Part shown: piece by piece, positions 1 through 5,046 of the stretch | How the letters are laid out: each line of letters starts with the position of its first letter | Position numbering within the stretch: the first letter of the stretch is position 1 | NCBI RefSeq assembly: GCF_049514155.1 | Contig: NZ_JBEKVH010000141.1 | Coordinates: 1 to 9,722, forward strand | Origin: Roseiarcus sp049514155 | Lineage (GTDB): Bacteria > Pseudomonadota > Alphaproteobacteria > Rhizobiales > Beijerinckiaceae | Length of the DNA stretch: 9,722 nt | Direction: 5' to 3' | Notes under the pieces: model-generated | Database searches by the model: none | What the model was told of the DNA's origin: nothing | Seen by the model: only the letters and a program-made list of their open reading frames with translations | Made by a program: the position numbers and the translations under genes

Positions 1-815
1 TGCGAAACTTGCGCCGCCGGGACCGCGAATTCCTGGTGCGCCTTTACGGGGCGCTGGCCCGCTTCGCTGTGCGCGAGGGCGGCGCGGTCGGCCTCGCGCT
101 CTTCGGCTGGCGCGGGCGGCGCGCCGACGCCCACGCCTGCGTCTGCCGGGGCGGCCTCGACGCCGCTCATGTACCGCGCCCAGACGATCAGCACGCGGCC
201 GAGCCACGCCGACATCAACAGCATGAAACCGAGCAGGGCGCTGAGGCCGAAGCGAAGCTGATCGAAATAGGGGACGGCCTCGACCCGGGTCATCGCCCAC
301 GCCGTGAGGCGAGGAATCGGGCCGGAGAGCGGGCAAGCGTGCAGCAGCAGGGTTTGCTTCCCCGCGGCGGACTGGCGATCGACCGCCCGCCCGTCTCGCG
401 CGGCCTCGTCGCTCACGGCTTGGATGGAGTCGCGCTCGGCCGCGGGCAGATCGTTCTTGGGACCGGTTCCCTCATAGGTCGGGAACGCATACGCGAGCGA
501 TCCCGCCTCCTTCTGCCAGACGCCGCCCTCGACCCCGTTGCGCCCCGCCAAGGCGAGACGGACGACGGTCGCGAGATCGAGACGAAGCTTCTGATCCGAG
601 AGCGCCGGCGCCGCCTCCGACCACTTGCCCGCGTAGGCGCCGTAACCGTCCTGAATAAGGCCGCATGCTTTCGCGATGTCCGCCTCGGCGCGGCCGACCT
701 GGGCCGCGGTCGACTGCCGATAAAGCTGCGCCAGCAGCAGCCCGACCGCGAGGCACGCGACAAGCGAAAGAGCCCAAAGGCTAAAAAGGCGCAATCGGAG
801 GCTGGTCTTGCTCAC
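1..815 (-). CDS. Sensor histidine kinase, N-terminal membrane-sensor part (truncated by the window edge)
   Basis: The visible 271 codons look like the input half of a two-component sensor kinase. The order is a short basic N-terminus, a hydrophobic segment at about residues 11-31, an extracytoplasmic stretch of about 155 residues (including GVEGGVWQ at 95-101), a second hydrophobic segment at about 188-213, then an Ala/Pro-rich cytoplasmic linker. The linker turns into a charged stretch (EEREADRAALAHSEAGQR, about 238-255) that resembles the HAMP-like or coiled-coil region before a DHp domain. The His-box and ATPase domains would lie left of position 1, so kinase identity is inferred from architecture and family resemblance. 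The start is GTG at 813-815, the only usual start codon after an in-frame TAA nine codons upstream; no clear Shine-Dalgarno is seen. The stress-protein gene lies 176 bases upstream on the same strand. It could instead be another two-TM sensor such as a cyclase. The ligand is unknown. Confidence 0.6.
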   Translation of the reverse strand, partial: MSKTSLRLRLFSLWALSLVACLAVGLLLAQLYRQSTAAQVGRAEADIAKACGLIQDGYGAYAGKWSEAAPALSDQKLRLDLATVVRLALAGRNGVEGGVWQKEAGSLAYAFPTYEGTGPKNDLPAAERDSIQAVSDEAARDGRAVDRQSAAGKQTLLLHACPLSGPIPRLTAWAMTRVEAVPYFDQLRFGLSALLGFMLLMSAWLGRVLIVWARYMSGVEAAPADAGVGVGAPPAPAEEREADRAALAHSEAGQRPVKAHQEFAVPAAQVS

Positions 816-869
816 GGGGTCGCGTGCCCGATGGAAAGGTTACGGGGTTGCAGGGAGCCTGCTGGCGCA

Positions 870-885
870 GCCTGAGCCTTCAGGC
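870..885 (-). other. Small hairpin in the leader of the kinase gene
   Basis: A perfect 6-base inverted repeat (GCCTGA and TCAGGC) with a 4-base loop lies about 55 bases before the kinase start and about 105 bases after the stress-protein stop. No T-run follows on either strand, so it does not look like an intrinsic terminator. It could be a leader structure or chance in GC-rich DNA. Confidence 0.25.
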
Positions 886-909
886 CATCATCGAGATTGC
901 ATCAGAGCC

Positions 910-928
910 AATTCGTGTTGTCGATACA
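910..928 (+). repeat. 19-base direct repeat, copy 1
   Basis: The sequence AATTCGTGTTGTCGATACA recurs at 2042-2060 with one mismatch (18 of 19) and in the same orientation. This copy lies between the kinase start and the 3' end of the stress-protein gene, outside any coding region. The flanking bases do not match, so the similarity is confined to the 19-mer. Function unknown; a shared operator or a remnant of rearrangement are both possible. Confidence 0.5.
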
Positions 929-991
929 GAGTGAAGCGGCAAAGCTGTAACCGGCGTGCAACTGAAGAGGGAAATTGACGCCTCGGCGGCC

Positions 992-1768
992 TTAGTGGGC
1001 CACGAAAATGGGCACCGTCGGCTGCCGCATCATATCGGTGCTGACGCCGCCGAAGAGGCTCTCAAACAAGCGTGAATGGCCGAAGGCGCCGGCGACGATG
1101 AGGTCGGCGTTCTGGGTGTCAAGGCTGGCGAACAGCGCTTCCAGCGCCGACATCTCGCCGGTGTTGGGCCAGTCGGAATTCTTGGCGACGACGTCGTGGC
1201 GCAGAAGATGATCGGCCAGCATTTCCGAGGTCGCGCGCAACGCGCTCTCGCGCGCCGAGAAGGTGAAGATCGTGACTTTCTTCGCCTTGACGAGCAGCGG
1301 CATCGCGTCATGGACGGCGCGGATCGCCTCGCGGCTGGCGTTCCAGGCGATGACGATGTTCTCGCCGACCGGCGACAGCTTCCAGTCATTGGGTAGCGTC
1401 AACACCGGCGCGCCTGAGGCGAGCAGCGTCCCCTCGGGGATCTCGGAGCGGATCAGCTCGAGCGCCTCGCCCTCCGGCCGTGGGACGATAATCAGATCGA
1501 CGCAATTGCCGTATTCGCCGTCCATCGCGGACGCGGCGCTCGTGCCGACGAACCGGCCGACGAGCTTCGCCTCCTTGATCGCCGCTTCGAATTCCACGCC
1601 GATGCGCGACGCCCTTTCGCCCCAGGCGCCGCTAAGCGCCGCTTCCGAACTCGCGTCGACGCCAGTCAGGCGCGCCCCATGAGCCTGCGCCATCGCGACC
1701 GCGAGACGCAGGCGGTCCTGCGCCGCATCGGTCGGATCGAGATAGACCAGAATGTCCTTGTACGCCAT
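992..1768 (-). CDS. Universal stress protein, tandem UspA domains
   Basis: This 258-residue cytoplasmic protein has two UspA (Rossmann-like) domains, at about residues 1-130 and 137-258. The N-terminal strand with its acidic tip (DILVYLDPTD, 5-14) is typical of Usp domains. The second domain ends with GAFGHSRLFESLFGGVSTD (227-245), the Usp G-x2-G-x9-G signature. Its last Gly is followed by Gly-Val-Ser rather than directly by Ser/Thr. The first domain lacks the glycine signature, so any nucleotide binding would rest on domain two. Tandem Usp proteins are usually linked to stress, starvation or low-oxygen survival; the exact role here is not shown. ATG at 1766-1768 is supported by a GGGAG Shine-Dalgarno six bases upstream. 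No canonical sigma70, EcfG or FNR/FixK-type site was recognised upstream. The nearest same-strand neighbour is the truncated kinase downstream, 176 bases away. Confidence 0.93.
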   Translation of the reverse strand: MAYKDILVYLDPTDAAQDRLRLAVAMAQAHGARLTGVDASSEAALSGAWGERASRIGVEFEAAIKEAKLVGRFVGTSAASAMDGEYGNCVDLIIVPRPEGEALELIRSEIPEGTLLASGAPVLTLPNDWKLSPVGENIVIAWNASREAIRAVHDAMPLLVKAKKVTIFTFSARESALRATSEMLADHLLRHDVVAKNSDWPNTGEMSALEALFASLDTQNADLIVAGAFGHSRLFESLFGGVSTDMMRQPTVPIFVAH

Positions 1769-1774
1769 GACCCG

Positions 1775-1779
1775 CTCCC
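1775..1779 (-). promoter_or_regulatory. Ribosome binding site of the universal stress protein gene
   Basis: GGGAG on the minus strand, six bases before the ATG at 1766-1768. It supports that start codon. Confidence 0.6.
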
Positions 1780-2041
1780 GTTTCCTACCCCCGACAACCG
1801 CCGGCGCAGGCTCCTCTGTTATCTTGGGTTTAGAAACGCGCCAGCGTCGGAAAATACTCAGGGATCCGGAGGCTCGAAGGTCTTCCCTGCCAGCGCGCCG
1901 CGAAATCGGTCGGACAGAGGCGCGTTTTCACTCGACCTCCGCCGTTAGCCGACGAGCGGCGCCGGGAACCAAGCGTCAGATTTGGCGCGGACCGGCGCGC
2001 CGCCTAACACTGTTATTGAAGCAATTGCGCTGGGTGGGGTG

Positions 2042-2060
2042 AATTCGTGTTGCCGATACA
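2042..2060 (+). repeat. 19-base direct repeat, copy 2
   Basis: AATTCGTGTTGCCGATACA, one base different from the copy at 910-928. It ends 21 bases before the ATG of the 75-residue gene, so here it would lie in the promoter or leader region. This copy sits inside a short pseudo-palindrome, GTGT-N7-ACAC (2047-2061). The other copy does not preserve the last base of that palindrome. Confidence 0.5.
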
Positions 2061-2081
2061 CATCATGTTGCGCTTGGCGAC

Positions 2082-2309
2082 ATGAACCGCGATTCTGTTG
2101 AGAGGGCTCTGGCGCAAGCGGAGAGACATGTCGCAGAAGGCAAAGCCATCCTTGCTCGCCAGCGAGCTGCGATCGCAGCCTCGGAACTGATCGGAGGCAA
2201 CGTCGCTCGTTTCAAAGAGTTTTTGTCTGTCTTTGAAGACAGCCAACGTGTGCATGTTGCCGATCGAGATCGGCTGCGGAAAGATTTGGAAGACGCCTTG
2301 CGGTCCTAA
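2082..2309 (+). CDS. Small conserved-type helical protein of unknown function
   Basis: A 75-residue, soluble, charged, mostly helical protein. Two helices are predicted by eye, about residues 2-35 and 42-73, separated by a Gly-Gly turn (38-39). Features are AQAERHVAEGKAILARQR (11-28) and a C-terminal HVADRDRLRKDLEDAL (58-73). From memory, this two-part pattern occurs in short uncharacterised proteins common in Bradyrhizobium and relatives; I could not search for it. There is no signal peptide, membrane segment, cysteine or known catalytic motif, so no function is assigned. ATG 2082 is the only usual start after an in-frame TGA at 2040-2042. The Shine-Dalgarno is weak or absent, and the 19-base repeat copy 2 lies just upstream. 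It converges on the remnant of a metallophosphoesterase gene. Lower GC than its surroundings is not evident. Confidence 0.75.
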   Translation: MNRDSVERALAQAERHVAEGKAILARQRAAIAASELIGGNVARFKEFLSVFEDSQRVHVADRDRLRKDLEDALRS

Positions 2310-2340
2310 AGGCGAGAGGCGCGCCGCCGACGTCGTCGGC

Positions 2341-2606
2341 AAAGCCGTCAAAGTCATGTGCGGTCGCGACGGGCAAGGAAACCGAGATTGCTTGGCGCGC
2401 CAGTCGGAACTGCGCCTCAGCGCCGTCGCAAAGTCGACGGCTCCGGCAAGGCGGCGGTTGGCGGCGTCGATCAGCTCCAAGAGATCGCGGTCGTTGCGTT
2501 CGCTGGCGCCCGTGATGTGCAGGTCGCCGAAATGCAGCCGGCTCAGGACCGCGGTCTTCAATGCCGGCGCCTCGCCCCGCGCATCGGCCAGTTTCGTAGG
2601 CGCCAT
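2341..2606 (-). pseudogene. Metallophosphoesterase (calcineurin-like) remnant, frameshifted and truncated
   Basis: Read from ATG 2604-2606, one frame gives 60 codons. They include LHFGDLHITG (24-33), the D-x-H metal-binding start of calcineurin-like phosphoesterases, and continue through RDLLELIDAANRRLAGAVDFA (40-60, ending at 2427). From 2427 the similarity moves to another frame: DGAEAQFRLARQAI, then SLPVATAHDFDG, ending near 2341. In intact relatives, as I know the family, a segment of the type FLPGDNAD links VDFA to DG-x-x-QF-x-L, and a GDHD motif follows LPV-x-AI. Here the first segment is missing at the frame switch, as expected from a deletion of 3n+1 bases (about 22-25). The second motif is reduced to AHDFDG. 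The C-terminal half of a usual enzyme is absent, because the small gene on the other strand ends at 2309. No full product can be made. The family call is from recognition, not a search. Confidence 0.6.
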
Positions 2607-2856
2607 TGAAAGGATTTGGCAGACTCGGAAAACACGCAGGGCTCTTTGGGCGCCCCGATGTCGATGGATGGGCGCCGAGGGAGCGTGAACAGAAAGCGCC
2701 GCGCCGGCGTTGCGTCCGCTTTCGGGCGCCCCTGCATTGGCGCGAGACGGCGTAGTGGGCGCAAAGCGGCCGCCGCGACTGCGTCGACTCAAAGCCGTTT
2801 CCCGCTCCGAGCCGCGGGCGAAAAGCCTACGATTTCATCTACCGGATCGCCTGACG
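2607..2856. other. Gene-free spacer between the M23 gene and the phosphoesterase remnant
   Basis: These 250 bases lie downstream of the M23 peptidase stop and upstream of the phosphoesterase remnant, all on the minus strand. Translations in the six frames are Arg/Ala-rich and look random. No T-tailed hairpin marks the end of the M23 transcript, and no clear promoter is seen. It may contain the decayed promoter of the phosphoesterase gene. Confidence 0.4.
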
Positions 2857-4266
2857 TCAGAGCGGCGTCCCAAACAGCGGCGCGCCGGCGGCGAGGAAGC
2901 GTTCGGGATCGACCGGCTCGCCGTCGACCCGAACCTCGTAGTGCAGGTGCGGGCCGGTCGAACGGCCGGTCGAGCCGAGACGGCCGAGCAGCGCGCCCGC
3001 CGGCACCTCCTGGGCCTCCGCAACCAGGATTTCCGACAGATGGCCGTAGCGGGTCACGAGGCCGTTGCCGTGATCGATCTCCACCATGTCGCCGTAGCCG
3101 CCCATCGGTCCGGCATGCGTCACCCGCCCGCCGGCGGTCGCGTGAATTTCGCTGCCGTAATCCTGAACCAGGTCGACGCCCGGATGCAGCTCCGGCCGGC
3201 CGAGGAATGGATCAGTGCGGTAACCGAACGGCGACGAGACGAAGGCCTCGCCGATCAGCGGCGCGCGCACCGGCAGGATCGGCAGCAATCGGGTCAGGCG
3301 GTCGGCTTCGGCGACGTCGCGCGCCGCGCCGGCGAGCGCCTTGTCGAAGGCGGGCGCAGCGGGATCGACGGTGAGCGGAATGAACGGGCCGCCGACGCCG
3401 CCCTTGGCGGCGGGCGCAACGAGCGTATCGGCGGCGAGCCCGGCGCGCGTCACCACGGCGGAAAGCCTGGCTGCGCCGGCGCGCGCGTCGGCTGCAATCT
3501 CGCCGAGCGCCGTCGCCTGTCGCCGCTCCATGCGATCGAGCGAGACGGAAATCAGGCTCAGCCGCGCCGCAGCGCCAAGGTCGGAATTGTCGGCGGCGGC
3601 GAGGAGGTCGGCGCCGACGGCGCGCTCTGCTGCGGCCTGCGGCCCCGGGATCGGTTGCGGGCGCGCTTCGTCGATCGGCCGCGGCTTCTGCGGGCCCGCC
3701 GCGGCGATCGGCGCGACCGGCGCGAAGGCGCTGGCGGCGGGGCCGATCACGCTGTCGGCCGGGGCGAGCGGGCTGGCGGCGCCGATCGCCGACAAGGCTG
3801 AGCGGGCCGGCTTGGCTGCGGCGACGGCGGACGCATGCGCGGGCGGTTCGGCGGCGGCGAGGCTGCGCGTCGTCTGGTCGGCGAGCGCGGCCACGATCGC
3901 GCCGCGCTGCTCGAGCCGCGCCTGGCGCGACAGCAGCTCGTGCAGCTTGCCCTCGAACGAGCTTTGATCGAGCAACTGCCGGCCGGCGACCCGGTCGAGC
4001 TCGGCGCGCGCTTCGGCGATGCGGTCTTCGTAGGCGTATTGCTGTTCCGCCTCGCGCGTGGCGAGCGCGGCGAGCATGTCGTCGTGAAAAACGAGGTAGA
4101 CCGTCGTCAGACTCGCCCAGACCAGCGTCAGGACGGCGAAGGCCGCAAGCGGCCACAGGACGAGCGGACGCACAGCCACCGTGCGAATGGCGTCGCCGCG
4201 AGCGTGGGAAAAGTAGAATTGCGTTCTGACCTTGGCCGGTCGTGAACGCTGATCTCGCAACGACAT
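2857..4266 (-). CDS. Membrane-anchored M23 family peptidase (LytM-type peptidoglycan endopeptidase)
   Basis: A 469-residue envelope protein predicted to cut peptide cross-links in peptidoglycan. A basic N-terminus is followed by one membrane segment at about 35-60, a charged coiled-coil-like stretch at about 66-135, a long Ala/Pro-rich linker, and a C-terminal M23 domain at about 335-460. The domain keeps the whole catalytic set: HPGVD (zinc ligands H361 and D365), YGHL (H409), and HLH (H440 catalytic, H442 zinc ligand). It is therefore predicted to be active, unlike the degenerate EnvC/NlpD regulators. FGYRTDPFLG (about 345-354) before the first motif is also typical of the family. The ATG at 4264-4266 is chosen over an in-frame GTG at 4276-4278, because the only GGAG (4278-4281) overlaps that GTG but lies 11 bases before the ATG. 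It follows bcp by 64 bases on the same strand, so the two are probably co-transcribed. The exact cleavage specificity is unknown. Confidence 0.93.
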   Translation of the reverse strand: MSLRDQRSRPAKVRTQFYFSHARGDAIRTVAVRPLVLWPLAAFAVLTLVWASLTTVYLVFHDDMLAALATREAEQQYAYEDRIAEARAELDRVAGRQLLDQSSFEGKLHELLSRQARLEQRGAIVAALADQTTRSLAAAEPPAHASAVAAAKPARSALSAIGAASPLAPADSVIGPAASAFAPVAPIAAAGPQKPRPIDEARPQPIPGPQAAAERAVGADLLAAADNSDLGAAARLSLISVSLDRMERRQATALGEIAADARAGAARLSAVVTRAGLAADTLVAPAAKGGVGGPFIPLTVDPAAPAFDKALAGAARDVAEADRLTRLLPILPVRAPLIGEAFVSSPFGYRTDPFLGRPELHPGVDLVQDYGSEIHATAGGRVTHAGPMGGYGDMVEIDHGNGLVTRYGHLSEILVAEAQEVPAGALLGRLGSTGRSTGPHLHYEVRVDGEPVDPERFLAAGAPLFGTPL

Positions 4267-4281
4267 GCGCCAACACACTCC

Positions 4282-4301
4282 GACCCCGGGGGATCGGGGT
4301 C
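4282..4301 (-). other. Stem-loop between bcp and the M23 gene
   Basis: A perfect 7-base inverted repeat (GACCCCG and CGGGGTC) with a 6-base loop sits in the 64-base gap between bcp and the M23 gene. It lies directly before the presumed GGAG ribosome binding site of the latter. There is no T-run, so it is not a standard terminator. It could shape translation or mRNA stability of the second gene. Confidence 0.4.
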
Positions 4302-4330
4302 ATCAGGCGAGCGATTACAGCCGATTAGGG

Positions 4331-4822
4331 TTAATGGTTGGCAAATGCGGCCCGCGCCGCCGTGACTGCCGCCAGGACCTCTTCGGCGTGGCCGGGCACT
4401 TTCACCTTCCGCCACAGGCGGCCGATGCGGCCTTCGGGGTCGACGATCGCGGTCGTCCGTTCGACCCCCATGTATTTGCGCCCATACATGATCTTCTCTT
4501 TCCACACGCCATAGGCCTCGAGGACCGCGCGGCTCTCGTCGGCGGCGAGCGTCAGCGTCAGGCCGTGCTTGCGCTTGAACTTATCGTGACGCTTGACGCT
4601 GTCGGGCGAAACGCCGACCAGCGCGGCGCCGGCCGCGGCGAAGCGCGGCGCGAGCCGGTTGAAGTCGAGCGCTTCGGCGGTGCAGCCGGACGTATCGTCC
4701 TTGGGGTAGAAGAACAGAACGACGAATTGGCCGCGCAAGTCCTCGAGCCGAACGCCGCCGCCGGCGTCGGTTGGCAGATCGAAATCCGGCGCCAGGTCGC
4801 CAACGTCCAAATTTGGGGGCAT
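4331..4822 (-). CDS. bcp: Bcp/PrxQ-type thioredoxin-dependent peroxiredoxin
   Basis: A 163-residue cytoplasmic thiol peroxidase of the BCP/PrxQ subfamily of peroxiredoxins, which reduce H2O2 and organic hydroperoxides. The fold signatures are APDFDLP (11-17), VVLFFYPKDDTSGCT (34-48) with peroxidatic Cys47 and the supporting Thr44, and GVERTTAIVD (119-128) with Arg122, the expected active-site Arg. In many Bcp proteins a resolving Cys lies five residues after the first. Here position 52 is Leu, and Cys47 is the only cysteine, so it should work as a 1-Cys enzyme resolved by an external thiol. ATG 4820-4822 is chosen because GAGGA stands four bases before it and the length then fits the family. 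The open frame continues upstream to a GTG at 4900 without family-like sequence. It is divergent from the AsmA-like gene and upstream of the M23 gene in a probable operon. Confidence 0.95.
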   Translation of the reverse strand: MPPNLDVGDLAPDFDLPTDAGGGVRLEDLRGQFVVLFFYPKDDTSGCTAEALDFNRLAPRFAAAGAALVGVSPDSVKRHDKFKRKHGLTLTLAADESRAVLEAYGVWKEKIMYGRKYMGVERTTAIVDPEGRIGRLWRKVKVPGHAEEVLAAVTAARAAFANH

Positions 4823-4826
4823 TTCG

Positions 4827-4831
4827 TCCTC
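4827..4831 (-). promoter_or_regulatory. Ribosome binding site of bcp
   Basis: GAGGA on the minus strand, four bases before the ATG at 4820-4822. It decides for this start over upstream in-frame alternatives. Confidence 0.7.
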
Positions 4832-4891
4832 GTTTAGGCCAATTTCATCGTCAACGTGCTGCGTCGAAGCCGCCGCGCGGCTTGGGGCAGA

Positions 4892-4917
4892 TTGACCCAC
4901 GTCTTCTGTGGGTTCAA
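4892..4917. other. Inverted repeat in the bcp / AsmA-like divergent spacer
   Basis: TTGACCCAC (4892-4900) and GTGGGTTCAA (4908-4917) can pair over nine base pairs with one bulged T, around a 7-base loop. It lies 70-95 bases before the bcp ATG and about 130 bases before the AsmA-like start. No T-run follows on either strand. It could be an operator for a dimeric regulator or a hairpin in the bcp leader; the sequence does not decide. Confidence 0.4.
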
Positions 4918-4980
4918 GAGCTTAACGGTCGGGACGAATCCCGGTGGGCGGGCGAGGCCGCTCGCTGGCCGCGTGCGGCG

Positions 4981-5002
4981 AAAAGGGCCGCAGCGGCGGC
5001 CC
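4981..5002 (-). terminator. Terminator-like hairpin on the minus strand (alternatively a leader hairpin of the AsmA-like gene)
   Basis: GGGCCGC and GCGGCCC form a perfect 7-base-pair stem with a 4-base loop (4985-5002). On the minus strand this is followed directly by four Ts (4984-4981). No minus-strand gene ends here, so it would stop antisense transcription coming out of the AsmA-like gene, or attenuate a long bcp leader. The T-run is short, and in DNA this GC-rich the hairpin may have no function. Confidence 0.3.
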
Positions 5003-5021
5003 GTCCCGCCGAAAGGCGGAC
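5003..5021 (+). other. GAAA-tetraloop hairpin before the AsmA-like gene
   Basis: GTCCCGCC-GAAA-GGCGGAC pairs as five G/C base pairs closing a GNRA-type tetraloop, plus two more pairs beyond a bulged C. It follows directly on the 4985-5002 hairpin and ends 25 bases before the TTG start, so on the plus strand the two would stack in the 5' leader. Confidence 0.35.
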
Positions 5022-5046
5022 TTAAGCGAGTGGAGACCTGCGGGGT

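Larger units (their letters stand above)
1769..2081. other. Gene-free spacer between the divergent usp and small-protein genes
   Basis: These 313 bases lie between two divergently transcribed genes and should hold the promoters for both. No open frame here has convincing protein character. I see the usp ribosome binding site at its left end and copy 2 of the 19-base repeat near its right end. A loose 9-base inverted repeat (1834-1842 with 1919-1927) is 76 bases apart and probably meaningless. A TTGAAG at about 2015-2020 on the plus strand resembles a -35 element but has no good -10 partner. No strong promoter, riboswitch or terminator is recognisable by eye. Confidence 0.5.

Noticed and set aside
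9..875. Long plus-strand open frame opposite the sensor kinase
   Set aside because: Arg/Gly/Ala-rich with no domain character. The minus strand here gives two membrane segments and a sensible sensor architecture with high-GC codon use, so the plus frame is a shadow.
1834..1927. 9-base inverted repeat AAACGCGCC / GGCGCGTTT in the usp upstream spacer
   Set aside because: The arms are 76 bases apart and made of common GC-rich words; no sign of function.
1769..2081. Possible EcfG (GGAAC-N16/17-CGTT) or FNR/FixK (TTGAT-N4-ATCAA) site for the stress gene
   Set aside because: A GGAAC occurs on the plus strand near 1964 but has no -10 partner, and no FNR-type palindrome was found on either strand.
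1847..2641. Imperfect 17-base repeat TCGGAAAA-Y-AC-K-CAGGG at 1847-1863 and 2625-2641
   Set aside because: Two mismatches in 17 bases is about what chance gives in a window this size; no flanking similarity.
2013..2792. 259-residue minus-strand open frame across the small gene and the phosphoesterase remnant
   Set aside because: Only about 60 codons in the middle look like a protein (the phosphoesterase remnant). The remainder is antisense to the 75-residue gene or random, so it is not one intact gene.
4276..4278. Upstream GTG as start of the M23 gene
   Set aside because: It overlaps the only Shine-Dalgarno-like GGAG, so the ATG at 4264-4266 is preferred.
4911..4917. GGTTCAA as a possible tRNA T-loop
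   Set aside because: No acceptor, D or anticodon arms can be built around it; it is better explained as one arm of the inverted repeat.
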